The position numbers and the translations under genes are program-made. A stretch of 64,000 bases of DNA, taken from contig CM043952.1 in NCBI GenBank assembly GCA_014529385.2, forward strand, positions 67,345,870 through 67,409,869, given 5' to 3'. The stretch's first letter is position 1. Each line of letters opens with the position of its first letter. Positions 63,379 through 64,000 of the stretch are shown piece by piece. Under the pieces are notes generated by a model. The model had not been told where the DNA came from and did no database searches. It saw only the letters and a program-made list of their open reading frames with translations. The stretch comes from Adiantum capillus-veneris (lineage: Eukaryota; Streptophyta; Polypodiopsida; Polypodiales; Pteridaceae).

Positions 63379-64000
63379 CCTTGGTTGATAGGTACGAAAA
63401 GAAGGACTGGTTTGAATGATCATCTGTAACCTCAAAACCAGCCAAAGAAAAGTTAGAAGAATAAATATGTCGATAGAACACAAAAAAGAGGACACTAAGT
63501 CCACTGTGAGTATGTTGATGCATTGAAATATTTTTTACCACTTCCTCCACATAAAGAACAATGGGGATGCTCAATTTAGATGATGTGGGCAAGGTGATTG
63601 GAATCGACTAAAGGATAAAAGAAAACTGTATTATAGATAGGTTTGGGAACCACCCCAGGGACAAACAGGTGCCATTTATATAGAAAACCTGTGACCTTAC
63701 TGAAATTGGAAAGACTGTAATGCAGGCATAATCAGTAGGTTCCAGGTATAAGCATGTACCTGAAATGTGACCTGAAATTCTGGCCGATAACTTAGCCAAT
63801 TCTGCAGCTGCAAGCTTTGCTTTCTTTGCAGCTGATGATCTAGCTTCCAAAGCTTCACTTTTCCACTAAAATGCAAGCAAAATATTAGACACCAGCAGTA
63901 AACCTAAAACTCCCTTTCGACTGGTTTTCCTTGTGATACATGCCTCAAATTCATCACGAGGGCAGGCACATATGTAAATGTCTTCAAGACCAATGAGAAT
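12456..64000 (-). CDS. VPS13: VPS13-family lipid transfer protein gene, N-terminal third, 24 exons visible, open at both ends
   Basis: VPS13 proteins are long rod-shaped bridges that move phospholipids between membranes at organelle contact sites; the N-terminal chorein region binds one membrane. The spliced reading here gives about 1,410 residues. Family hallmarks in order: an EDIYICACPRDEFE stretch followed by an alanine/lysine helix (AAKKAKLAAAELAKLS), then ILDNIQVIAENVHFRYMD, the WWHYAVQAVL and RRKYVLLYKEKL block, WLNFVSLGMLGAAG, DIFEATKYHP, and PMEFVYSP. These are shared with plant VPS13 proteins, which usually exceed 3,000 residues, so most of the gene lies beyond the left edge and the start codon lies beyond the right edge. 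Exon phases agree throughout if one GC donor and one 44-base intron are accepted. Introns 3 (24 kb), 17 (18 kb) and 24 (over 12 kb) are full of retroelements. No in-frame stop was found inside any exon, so I infer a working gene. Which plant VPS13 paralogue it is cannot be decided. Confidence 0.9.
12765..14004 (-). CDS. VPS13: VPS13 exon 23 (1.24-kb large exon)
   Basis: 413 codons with no stop. Begins FVDSGLQRKLQFSVATLHID and passes through SIIVQTSMIAIDLLCPEYHG to LQRGSILLTDER. Long lipid-groove exons with alternating hydrophobic strands are usual here in plant VPS13. Acceptor CTCAG, phase 2 in; donor AGG/GTAACT, phase 0 out. Confidence 0.9.
14265..14413. repeat. Tandem pair of 76-base repeats in VPS13 intron 22
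   Basis: Two adjacent copies (14265-14340 and 14341-14413), both containing CATGCATGTGCACACACAAG. They lie between exons 22 and 23; no coding role is apparent. Confidence 0.85.
14510..14808 (-). CDS. VPS13: VPS13 exon 22
   Basis: Starts LHGDIPFLQLTFSPKKWKIF and continues with an acidic linker and MSKSISLFLHSDDDKKVH. Acceptor ACAG, phase 0 in; donor CAC/GTGAGT, phase 2 out. Confidence 0.85.
14890..15051 (-). CDS. VPS13: VPS13 exon 21
   Basis: Encodes AIVTSHLCNWQRRWRGPSQF and FEICALPDEPALTRFK, the family's xxIxPDxPxLTxFKV strand. Acceptor TGCAAG (or CGCAG 12 bases later, same phase), donor AAG/GTATTG. Confidence 0.85.
15116..15355 (-). CDS. VPS13: VPS13 exon 20
   Basis: 80 codons from IIMMNTLQVTSIDGN through a polar linker to LDELIYPAIYNKFHLQLTGV then Q. 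Acceptor TCGTAG, donor CAG/GTATTT, phase 0 at both ends. Confidence 0.88.
15448..15550 (-). CDS. VPS13: VPS13 exon 19
   Basis: Encodes LTLAMGKRVGMLIEIQRPVL, IFPKSLKSLDSNHL, the family's xDIxAPVIxIP strand. Acceptor CTCCAG, phase 2 in; donor CTT/GTAAGA, phase 0 out. Confidence 0.88.
15626..15708 (-). CDS. VPS13: VPS13 exon 18
   Basis: Encodes IFSSLNRLQSREVRLQSKAE then FVICLKAL. Matches the helix with LNxLxSxEARLLSKAEY in VPS13. Acceptor CTTGCAG, phase 0 in; donor GCTTT/GTGCCA, phase 2 out, leaving a 75-base intron with a good pyrimidine tract. Confidence 0.85.
15709..16124. other. Start of VPS13 intron 17; TG- and GC-rich stretch
   Basis: From about 15900 to 16100 it holds TG-rich runs and a GC-rich segment just before a LINE-B copy. 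It may be a remnant LINE-B 5' region; no gene is recognised. Confidence 0.4.
16125..17935 (+). mobile_element. LINE-B (plant L1-type) copy 1, first part
   Basis: ORF2 reverse transcriptase: ITLMLVVYKLLAKLLVNRIK, QAHCGFIPR, VLVMQVDIEKAFDIVQWDYI, and GQAYADDSLF near 17120-17145. This is the plant L1 type RT (VNRIK, GFIxxR, DxxKAFDxxxWD). 5' truncated, several frameshifts, antisense to the host gene. Interrupted by a solo LTR at 17936. Confidence 0.85.
17936..18613 (+). mobile_element. Solo LTR (678 bases) with 5-base target duplication
   Basis: Starts TGTCAC and ends GTGACA, flanked by CCTAT at 17931-17935 and 18614-18618. Inside: repeated TGACGTGGC-type boxes, a TTTAAATA box near 18348, and the block ACGGAAAGGGGCGCCA near 18450. 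It splits LINE-B copy 1, so it is the younger of the two. Solo LTRs arise by recombination between the two LTRs of a full element. Confidence 0.85.
18614..19028 (+). mobile_element. LINE-B copy 1, second part
   Basis: Resumes the C-terminal region of ORF2 after the solo LTR (match to copy 2 around 22141-22440). Ends at another LTR. Confidence 0.75.
19029..19697 (+). mobile_element. Second solo-type LTR in LINE-B copy 1
   Basis: Same family as the LTR at 17936: GCTGACGTGTCAAGCC near its start, a TATATA box near 19438, and ATACCGAAAGGGGCGCCA near 19540. Its ends are less clean and I see no convincing target duplication, so its borders are approximate. Confidence 0.7.
19698..20250 (+). mobile_element. 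LINE-B copy 1, 3' end with (TG)n tail
   Basis: End of ORF2 and the 3' untranslated region (TTCTCACTTGTAAATTAATC), followed by an A-rich stretch and (TG)10 at 20231-20250. Copy 2 begins just beyond the tail. Confidence 0.75.
20290..22965 (+). mobile_element. LINE-B copy 2
   Basis: 5' truncated inside the RT (ITLMPVVYKILTKKLVHRIK, HAHYGFIPRRQ). The segment with GQAYADDSLF occurs twice because of a tandem duplication. Continues through the C-terminal part to CVRCSIAEENVCHLMWDC (RVT zinc finger) near 22475-22530, and ends with the 3' motif GAGGTTTCCCACTGGTAAAT and a short GTGTG tail. Many frameshifts. Confidence 0.85.
20724..21439 (+). repeat. 358-base tandem duplication in LINE-B RT
   Basis: Units 20724-21081 and 21082-21439 both begin AGTACGTCTTCAG and end in CGATTGGCACAGTCTAT. 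Each carries its own YADD box; a few differences separate them. Confidence 0.9.
22966..24255 (+). mobile_element. LINE-B copy 3: ORF1 joined to a 3' end
   Basis: ORF1 part: SLIKEWLHEDFQDVCRAWEG, then a zinc knuckle CFRCDKFRHMQSKC near 23760-23805, then a proline- and lysine-rich tail (KGKGKQTLRSKT). Next comes the LINE-B 3' untranslated region from about 24065 and a TGTGTGTG tail, so all of ORF2 is missing by internal deletion. Confidence 0.75.
23257..23394 (+). repeat. In-frame 69-base tandem duplication in LINE-B ORF1
   Basis: Two 69-base units, each encoding LDVGQWVDFLL and VYFGA. LINE-B copy 28231-32316 has one unit. Confidence 0.9.
24400..24786 (+). mobile_element. LINE-B copy 4: endonuclease N-terminal piece
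   Basis: SNNMRGLCNNDIWRLTWHYV then CKANVVIVQEHNQH, the start of an L1-type endonuclease (normally NxRGL, then xKxDIxxLQExH). Cut off by an LTR at 24787. Confidence 0.65.
24787..25487 (-). mobile_element. Solo-type LTR, minus strand (701 bases)
   Basis: On the minus strand it starts TGCCACAAACTGCTGACGTG and ends TTACA. It carries AATACCGAAAGGGGCACCA. Same family as the LTRs at 17936 and 19029. No matching 5-base flanks. Confidence 0.75.
25690..26285 (-). mobile_element. LINE-B 3' fragment, inverted
   Basis: Minus-strand ORF2 end: SVYALLQSDAWIESHRNQLW, then SRCVRCHGADESVVHLFWDC, the RVT zinc finger of plant L1 elements. Opposite in orientation to the other LINE-B copies. Confidence 0.8.
26286..27120 (-). 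mobile_element. Ty3/Gypsy gag fragment, minus strand, broken
   Basis: Fossil gag piece: a PRYLGHKSTFANA segment with an acidic/serine tract, similar to the gag at 42300-42900. No LTR or pol. It lies between two oppositely oriented LINE-B 3' ends. A few breaks. Confidence 0.65.
27121..27654 (+). mobile_element. LINE-B 3' fragment
   Basis: Plus-strand ORF2 end with the RVT zinc-finger region, then the 3' untranslated stretch also found at 24070, ending at a long (TG)n tract. Confidence 0.7.
27655..27722. repeat. (TG)23(AG)11 compound microsatellite
   Basis: Perfect TG repeat followed by an AG repeat at the LINE-B 3' end. Confidence 0.97.
27723..28230. repeat. TG/G-rich spacer, possible LINE-B 5' region
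   Basis: Holds repeated TGCGCGAG-type words, a G-rich stretch near 27930, and (TG)n at 27967-27997. No protein is recognised. It directly precedes a LINE-B ORF1. Confidence 0.5.
28231..32316 (+). mobile_element. LINE-B, most complete copy (4.1 kb)
   Basis: ORF1: MDASNIIKQCLLKDFADARN, VDFLLERQ, and the zinc knuckle CLTCGKFGHMQFQC at about 28915-28956. The N-terminal endonuclease is missing: ORF1 runs straight into the endonuclease end (FTLSDHFPLW). Then a linker to about 29640, the RT (VLVMQVYIEKSFDTVHWEFI, AYADDSMF near 30550), the C-terminal region 30840-31710 (289 codons open), the RVT zinc finger SRCVRCGAGVENIPHLLWYC near 31850, and the 3' end GAGGTTTCCCATTAGTAATT with a GTGTGTG tail. Several stops and frameshifts. 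Antisense to the host gene. Confidence 0.88.
30842..31711 (+). pseudogene. LINE-B ORF2 post-RT region, 289-codon open stretch
   Basis: MSTWPLHVRLKVVQSILVAY, then FFLPLLHWP, GGLNILYLCSHVTARNATLL and HYRHMWSTIKDLVDSIP. This is the connector between the L1 RT and the RVT zinc finger. The open length suggests modest age. Confidence 0.75.
32480..33360 (+). other. Unidentified coding-like fossil
   Basis: Stretches that read like protein, with interruptions: FDYSMDFASLSDVAISMRLL, FSLDFTLYDVLQEQTLGEAK, MEHICIECQISDGSSSWYL, VFTMGDEWIPPITLTVPLYR, and MNWMQMIFEAQHKGLSAPWR. I do not recognise the family. It could be a decayed retroelement part or a gene-derived insert. Confidence 0.35.
33645..33734 (-). 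CDS. VPS13: VPS13 exon 17
   Basis: 30 codons starting PMEFVYSPMLMNQMKSFI, the family's PLEFVYxPxxVxxIxxF. Acceptor ACACAG, donor CTA/GTATGC, phase 0 at both ends. An 18-kb intron follows. Confidence 0.9.
33836..34030 (-). CDS. VPS13: VPS13 exon 16
   Basis: 65 codons with GTILPCFLHTGEYQQSYAEV and KEPFLVLEVEMLPEDSEFDL. Acceptor ACGCAG, donor AAG/GTGAAG, phase 0 at both ends. Confidence 0.88.
34130..34289 (-). CDS. VPS13: VPS13 exon 15
   Basis: Encodes HPKEGIASLDMQAIDVRIRV, WQKSTNVFIAVKTLQGAD and SVYPIVLGNE. Acceptor ATTTCAG, phase 2 in; donor GAG/GTGTGT, phase 0 out. The open frame also continues upstream past the acceptor, so a retained segment with a one-base shift is the alternative to the short intron. 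Confidence 0.8.
34342..34513 (-). CDS. VPS13: VPS13 exon 14 (3' end uncertain)
   Basis: Encodes ISLCASHLIVLSISIRENRL, HLWSSGGLISLQLLPLF and RSIYHVHLGSFQKHVEN. Acceptor TTTAG, phase 2 in. The end shown is the GAGAAT/GTAGCA site (phase 0), but exon 15 needs phase 2. Extending eight bases to GCAGG/GTGGCG (end 34334) gives phase 2 and leaves a 44-base intron. Confidence 0.7.
34698..34822 (-). CDS. VPS13: VPS13 exon 13
   Basis: Encodes DIFEATKYHPRGLMDDNVLP and FAITSCISGVSIYLRR; DIxEATKxHP follows GMLGAGG in the family. Acceptor TTTTAG, phase 0 in; donor AAT/GTAGGT, phase 2 out. Confidence 0.9.
35126..35320 (-). CDS. VPS13: VPS13 exon 12
   Basis: 65 codons with a Ser/Glu-rich linker, then RSWLNFVSLGMLGAAGSS and GVLPDDIIE. 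The WLxxLSxGMLGAGG motif is diagnostic of plant VPS13. Acceptor TTCAG, donor GAG/GTACAA, phase 0 at both ends. Confidence 0.93.
35402..35548 (-). CDS. VPS13: VPS13 exon 11
   Basis: 49 codons with LEELERELDLDEILAFRSTA, the charged helix (LExELDxxEILxFR) of VPS13. Acceptor CCATAG, donor CAG/GTGGGT, phase 0 at both ends. Confidence 0.9.
35702..35765 (-). CDS. VPS13: VPS13 exon 10
   Basis: Encodes DMRRKYVLLYKEKLNFLWSG and K, matching the family's RRKYVxLYKxKL. Acceptor CTTCAG, phase 2 in; donor AAG/GTGAGT, phase 0 out. Confidence 0.9.
35851..36084 (-). repeat. 117-base direct duplication of the 3' half of VPS13 exon 9
   Basis: Two adjacent copies with a period of 117, 35851-35967 and 35968-36084. 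The right copy contains the last ~78 bases of exon 9 plus its donor and intron start. The left copy is a diverged version carrying its own donor-like GTAAGA and an in-frame stop, so it cannot act as a second exon in frame. Confidence 0.8.
36007..36162 (-). CDS. VPS13: VPS13 exon 9
   Basis: Encodes YGHVRPAIGQHGYARKEDGW then QKVWWHYAVQAVLIDVRKN and LRRTAWSYLGWR. The WWHYAVQAVL segment is a hallmark of VPS13. Acceptor TTTACAG, phase 2 in; donor GAT/GTAAGA, phase 2 out. Its 3' half and donor are duplicated just downstream in the intron. Confidence 0.9.
36163..37759. other. VPS13 intron 8, no recognisable element
   Basis: About 1.6 kb of AT-rich sequence between exons 8 and 9. I find no LINE, LTR or long open frame with family resemblance, and no extra exon is needed, because the flanking phases match (2 to 2). 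Confidence 0.6.
37760..37839 (-). CDS. VPS13: VPS13 exon 8
   Basis: Encodes DLTLEDRQLHEMLLLWDALA and the following ICQMRE, the helix before the WWHYA block. Acceptor TTACAG, phase 0 in; donor GAA/GTAAGA, phase 2 out. Confidence 0.85.
37933..38001 (-). CDS. VPS13: VPS13 exon 7
   Basis: 23 codons, INKNPLLDGSTPRYSTTFEI then NKL, a beta-strand pair of the lipid groove. Acceptor TTTGCAG, donor CTG/GTTTGT, phase 0 at both ends. Confidence 0.82.
38251..38425 (-). CDS. VPS13: VPS13 exon 6
   Basis: 58 codons plus one base. Contains LVTKLVEMKEFCIYWNSDED (the family's LxKxxELxxxxIYWDSD) and the end HPFTASLRFM. Acceptor CCCAG, donor ATG/GTAGGT. Confidence 0.88.
38515..38579 (-). CDS. VPS13: VPS13 exon 5
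   Basis: Encodes MAFSFGIKFSHLTMNTEHT then ISG, equivalent to the family's PFSFGLTLxxLSxxT strand. Acceptor TTACAG, phase 0 in; donor AGG/GTAGGT, phase 2 out. Confidence 0.85.
39006..39077 (-). CDS. VPS13: VPS13 exon 4
   Basis: 24 codons, ILDNIQVIAENVHFRYMDQ and five more. This is the highly conserved ILDNIQVxIxNVHxRYED motif of VPS13. Acceptor TTGCCAG, donor GAG/GTATGA, phase 0 at both ends. Confidence 0.9.
39141..39748 (-). mobile_element. LINE-A 3' fragment
   Basis: Begins GAGAGAAATGAAATG, then the LINE-A 3' untranslated region and ORF2 end (SQSQRQITDFFRPA). Lies just inside the 24-kb intron next to exon 4. Confidence 0.8.
39749..40688 (+). mobile_element. LINE-A 3' fragment, inverted, with intact ORF2 end
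   Basis: Open for 246 codons to the natural stop at 40476: GTKMAFYRDHLLQLTEDGFV, TCPLCDMEPETELHYTCCCP (Cys/His cluster), FREGFGPLSRVMGYEDQRCL, RRIIDFFRADTG and TMEEIDEIRQRPMLDLL. The full 3' untranslated region follows, ending GACGTTAATACAACATTTC. This is the best guide to the LINE-A C-terminus. It is the only LINE-A copy antisense to the host gene. Confidence 0.88.
40689..41310 (-). mobile_element. LINE-A ORF2 fragment
   Basis: Minus-strand piece including ELGTRVDFYREHLLQLIGD, without the 3' end. It is more diverged than its neighbours and ends at the Gypsy LTR. Confidence 0.7.
41311..41895 (+). repeat. 5' LTR of Gypsy element 2
   Basis: Starts TGTCACAAAATGATGATGTG. Has a TATAAATA box near 41640 and AATACCGAAAGGGGCGCAAC near 41745, followed by the primer site. 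Confidence 0.85.
41311..45965 (+). mobile_element. Ty3/Gypsy element 2 (LTR-gag-pol), broken
   Basis: Fossil with a 5' LTR at 41311-41895, an initiator-Met-type primer site just after it (TGGTATCGGAG), gag from about 41960 with an acidic/Ser and basic tract, zinc knuckle CFECGEHGHVSARC near 43411-43455, protease near 43600-43950, reverse transcriptase near 44240-44720 (FFDDIIVFSKS), RNase H to about 45350, and integrase zinc region and core start to 45965. The rest of integrase is missing and no 3' LTR is seen. More than five breaks; old. Confidence 0.88.
45966..46608 (+). other. Gypsy 3' non-coding region with AACGCT repeats
   Basis: Matches the region after the chromodomain of Gypsy element 3 (GATGAGTGCTCCGAACTG shared near 45999 and 60527). 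From about 46430 it becomes an irregular minisatellite of AAAACGCTG-type words. Confidence 0.7.
46609..48806 (+). repeat. Three tandem ~735-base units
   Basis: Units 46609-47334, 47335-48071 and 48072-48806 each begin CTGATGCTATG and end CTTCTGAG. Each contains a TTGCTTATATAT box, AATAAATAAGTGAAAAATG, and a conserved final 210 bases. A fourth, single copy of the second half lies at 61430-61960 in Gypsy element 3, so the unit belongs to that family's 3' region. Confidence 0.9.
48807..49061. other. AT-rich flank of the young L1 insertion
   Basis: A/T-rich sequence without a recognised element. Bases 49046-49061 are the left target duplication of the following insertion. Confidence 0.5.
49062..50820 (+). 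mobile_element. L1-like LINE (third family), 5' truncated, with target duplication
   Basis: Flanked by the 16-base direct repeat ACGTATTTGGCTTAAA at 49046-49061 and 50821-50836 and ending in A12. This is a textbook target-primed insertion with 5' truncation. Carries one long open frame and a 3' untranslated region of about 135 bases. Different from LINE-A and LINE-B in sequence, tail (poly-A) and base composition. Confidence 0.93.
49136..50671 (+). CDS. L1-like ORF2 C-terminal part, 511 codons open
   Basis: Post-RT region of a plant L1 ORF2: VERLIRNFLWSGRDTQIARA, KVAWSVITLPCSQGGLGIID (the conserved WxxxCxPxxxGGLGxxD motif), LRDRRVT-like PRRVTLFQWLVAHRATAVGN, CTACDQLVESQRHCLWDYPS (RVT zinc finger, CxxC then H and the Leu-Trp pair), and WLELIHTLRGQLEGLQG. 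Upstream RT and endonuclease are absent because of 5' truncation, so it is not functional alone. No internal stop, so the insertion is recent. Confidence 0.85.
   Translation: MLLATMWYITSCWIFSSSCISQVERLIRNFLWSGRDTQIARAKVAWSVITLPCSQGGLGIIDPAQQSRALLGKFVVRGLLPGEEPWKEFLLQSLRARVPQSGGPWQPSTRWIFTELRRVGLSRRLEDRFAVSLLRSWELLQRGLEQRQPTCTQERLRQPLVWNPMVSTQRGHLVGSRPHVSWGPMAEGPARSLGDPDPAALETGHWRLWAWECCPLARVQWNPCEWLWRDPFSSPNRPGVPFFQYTVRLGRHILAAQREARPAAARHWQEEGLTVEFLAAFWQRLWDSRQPRRVTLFQWLVAHRATAVGNWVVHSGLSAACTACDQLVESQRHCLWDYPSAQQVWLRVLRLMPTLSTARQYTWGAAAWSTLTGPALQFELSSTNRMIVMQGGRPTLQPATELTPQEWCSEREECWELISGLALWFIWRARCFRIFEARPVPPAETVRDFWLELIHTLRGQLEGLQGSSDHMRERREAFLQLWRPGPFYTIVQGVLRWHYCPLVWLFPPPIS
50837..51775 (+). 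mobile_element. Penelope-like reverse transcriptase, C-terminal half
   Basis: The reading reaches SLFKETIGIPMGTNCAIFLA then NFYLFTYEFDFMERL, RFVDDLFVPD (the catalytic DD), FLDLKIF, DIYDKR and IIRMPHISSNIS, then GYSFKRIMKNVRSFL. The GIPMGTNCAxxLANxxLxxYE, RxxDDL, FLDLxI, YDKR, PxxxSNI order is that of Penelope-like (telomerase-related) retroelements, not of LINEs or LTR elements. No GIY-YIG endonuclease is seen. Truncated. Confidence 0.75.
51136..51774 (+). CDS. Open frame of the Penelope-like RT (212 codons)
   Basis: Starts at MGTNCAIFLANFYLFTYEF and ends HLKPKDLQKS; uninterrupted. Covers the palm with VDDL and the thumb-like part (CSQLFRFSRLCSSKSTFVAQ). The natural protein would begin far upstream, so the Met is internal. 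Confidence 0.7.
   Translation: MGTNCAIFLANFYLFTYEFDFMERLVLANTCPIFLHKLCNVRRFVDDLFVPDVPSFQDFMYLNLSSLGRGIYPKEFCELNCTTNSDCCAFLDLKIFQTPLGLEVDIYDKRLESEYANLKIIRMPHISSNISLLAKYAVICSQLFRFSRLCSSKSTFVAQSCHLISLLVEKGYSFKRIMKNVRSFLHRSKYFQTVYKKGNLGWHLKPKDLQKS
51750..52236 (-). mobile_element. Penelope-like element, N-terminal half, opposite strand
   Basis: Minus-strand WLVTADCSILPSDSLKDLFS, RGTKYRLPSSND, RRFHRDFVISYVDKCSNDFV and FYLECLLGEVNSQNY. This is the family's N-terminal pattern (VVTGDL, LxxLLxKGPKxR, FVxxPADKxxNxxVxxC, YYLxxLxxEL). It faces the C-terminal half tail to tail, with a junction between about 51700 and 51780. Confidence 0.65.
52237..52966 (-). mobile_element. Gypsy 5' end: LTR, primer site and gag start, minus strand
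   Basis: Fossil. LTR 52437-52966 starts TGTCGCAAACTAATGACGTG and ends GTTACA on the minus strand, with AATACCGAAAGGGGCGCCAA near 52560-52580. Next to it is TGGTATCAGAGCACGGC, a clear initiator-Met tRNA primer site, then the acidic start of gag. The rest is absent; the piece joins the Penelope-like N-terminal half. Confidence 0.85.
52967..54884. other. Intron sequence without recognised features
   Basis: About 1.9 kb, AT-rich. Short TG-rich stretch near 54833-54870. I find no LINE, LTR or host exon; short open frames on both strands look random. Confidence 0.5.
54885..54902. repeat. G18 run
   Basis: Homopolymer directly at the 3' end of a LINE-A remnant. Confidence 0.95.
54903..54965 (-). 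mobile_element. LINE-A 3' terminal remnant (~60 bases)
   Basis: Minus-strand GGCCTTTTGAAGATGTTAAT, the 3' terminus of LINE-A, truncated to about 60 bases. It borders poly-G instead of (TC)n. Confidence 0.75.
55019..55668 (+). repeat. 5' LTR of Gypsy element 3
   Basis: TGTCACAAACTGATGACGTG at the start and GTTACA at the end. Four TGACGTGG boxes lie in the first 150 bases. AAATACCGAAAGGGACGCCA lies near 55513-55532. Confidence 0.88.
55030..55160 (+). promoter_or_regulatory. Cluster of four TGACGTGG boxes in the LTR U3
   Basis: TGACGTGG occurs at about 55033, 55088, 55123 and 55149. TGACG/ACGT-core boxes are known bZIP factor sites in plants. Function here is inferred from the repetition and position. 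Confidence 0.6.
60501..61960 (+). other. 3' non-coding region of Gypsy element 3
   Basis: Shared with the region after element 2. Includes an AAAACGCT-rich minisatellite near 60830-61350 and one copy of the second half of the 735-base unit (61430-61960). Ends abruptly at LINE-A. Confidence 0.7.
61961..62812 (-). mobile_element. LINE-A ORF1 fragment
   Basis: Minus strand: coiled coil (MRKQNDKADPLEDAVSKCKE, SAQESKITTMGDRMTTQDGE), then LHVRICDFKDKD, LMALMGVHEPMHSRAWRVGN, TGIFLGNDLTLSQVAH and EIRAARKKGKIAFYRDG. Same layout as the ORF1 at 8690-9583. ORF2 is missing. Frameshifts are present. Confidence 0.8.
62813..63341. repeat. TTCTGCAATT-type array and G-rich stretch
   Basis: 62880-63125 is an irregular array of TTTCTGCAA words; 63160-63335 is G-rich with several G runs. 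No gene is seen. It could be LINE-A 5' sequence or plain intron. Confidence 0.6.
63342..63375. repeat. (GA)17 next to the exon 3 donor
   Basis: Perfect GA/TC tract. On the gene strand the donor GTAAT is followed directly by (CT)n. Confidence 0.97.
63380..63423 (-). CDS. VPS13: VPS13 exon 3 (44 bases)
   Basis: A small exon completing DDHSNQSFFSYLSTK, matching the family's GSSFLSYITAK segment. Acceptor TTACAG, phase 1 in, phase 0 out. The donor GTAATC runs almost directly into a (TC)n tract. The next exon lies 24 kb away. Confidence 0.82.
63760..63865 (-). CDS. VPS13: VPS13 exon 2
   Basis: Acceptor TTTTAG, phase 0 in, phase 1 out at CAG/GTACAT. Encodes WKSEALEARSS then an Ala/Lys-rich amphipathic helix ending AELAKLSARISGH, the helix that follows the chorein core in plant VPS13. 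A second phase-compatible donor (CAG/GTCACA) lies 12 bases earlier. Confidence 0.85.
63944..64000 (-). CDS. VPS13: VPS13 exon 1 (visible part), GC donor
   Basis: Encodes ILIGLEDIYICACPRDEFE, matching the end of the VPS13 chorein core, about 75 residues into the protein. The exon runs off the window. It ends in phase 0 at GAG followed by GCATGT, a GC-type donor. The alternative GT donor four bases further on cannot be joined to exon 2 at its TTTTAG acceptor without a stop. Confidence 0.8.

Noticed and set aside
63938-63943. GT donor at CAT/GTATCA for the first visible VPS13 exon
   Set aside because: It gives a stop with the TTTTAG acceptor and loses the conserved alanine-rich helix with the alternative acceptor.
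1-64000. tRNA, rRNA, CRISPR or bacterial operon signals
   Set aside because: None seen; intron-exon structure and retroelements show nuclear plant DNA.

Overview
The window is plant nuclear DNA. One host gene can be read across it, a VPS13-family (bridge-like lipid transfer protein) gene on the minus strand. It enters at the right edge at base 64000, close to the start of the protein, and leaves leftwards after base 12456. I can place 24 consecutive exons (about 1,410 codons) whose splice phases agree from exon to exon. At two places the phase match relies on an unusual intron: a GC donor after the first visible exon, and a 44-base intron between exons 14 and 15. A land plant is indicated by the plant-type VPS13, the chromovirus-like Ty3/Gypsy elements with an initiator-Met tRNA primer site, and the plant-type L1 LINE with an RVT zinc finger. 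Introns of 24 kb and 18 kb packed with old retroelements suggest a large-genome plant such as a fern or other seedless lineage. That last step is inference only.

Layout: 1-12455 is an intron that continues off the left edge. It holds a Gypsy fragment and a head-to-tail series of one LINE family (called LINE-A here) in the same orientation as the host gene, with (TC)n tracts between copies. 12456-15708 carries exons 24-18. 15709-33644 is an 18-kb intron with a chain of a second LINE family (LINE-B, antisense to the gene), three solo-type LTRs and a Gypsy gag fragment. 33645-39077 carries exons 17-4 with ordinary introns. 39078-63379 is a 24-kb intron with inverted LINE-A pieces, two degraded Gypsy chromoviruses that have a 5' LTR but no recognisable 3' LTR, a 735-base triple tandem repeat, a clean young L1-like insertion, a Penelope-like reverse transcriptase in two opposed halves, and a LINE-A ORF1 fragment. 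63380-64000 carries exons 3-1.

How the parts relate: the host exons look intact and the retroelements sit only in introns. LINE-A copies are mostly sense to the gene and their 3' ends run into (TC)n. LINE-B copies are mostly antisense and their 3' ends run into (TG)n. In both families the next copy commonly begins just beyond the previous copy's dinucleotide tail, so the introns seem to have grown by serial insertion at dinucleotide tracts. The host donors of exons 3 and 24 lie within a few bases of such (TC)n tracts. All Gypsy and LTR pieces are treated as fossils. Nothing prokaryotic, no tRNA or rRNA gene and no CRISPR array was seen.
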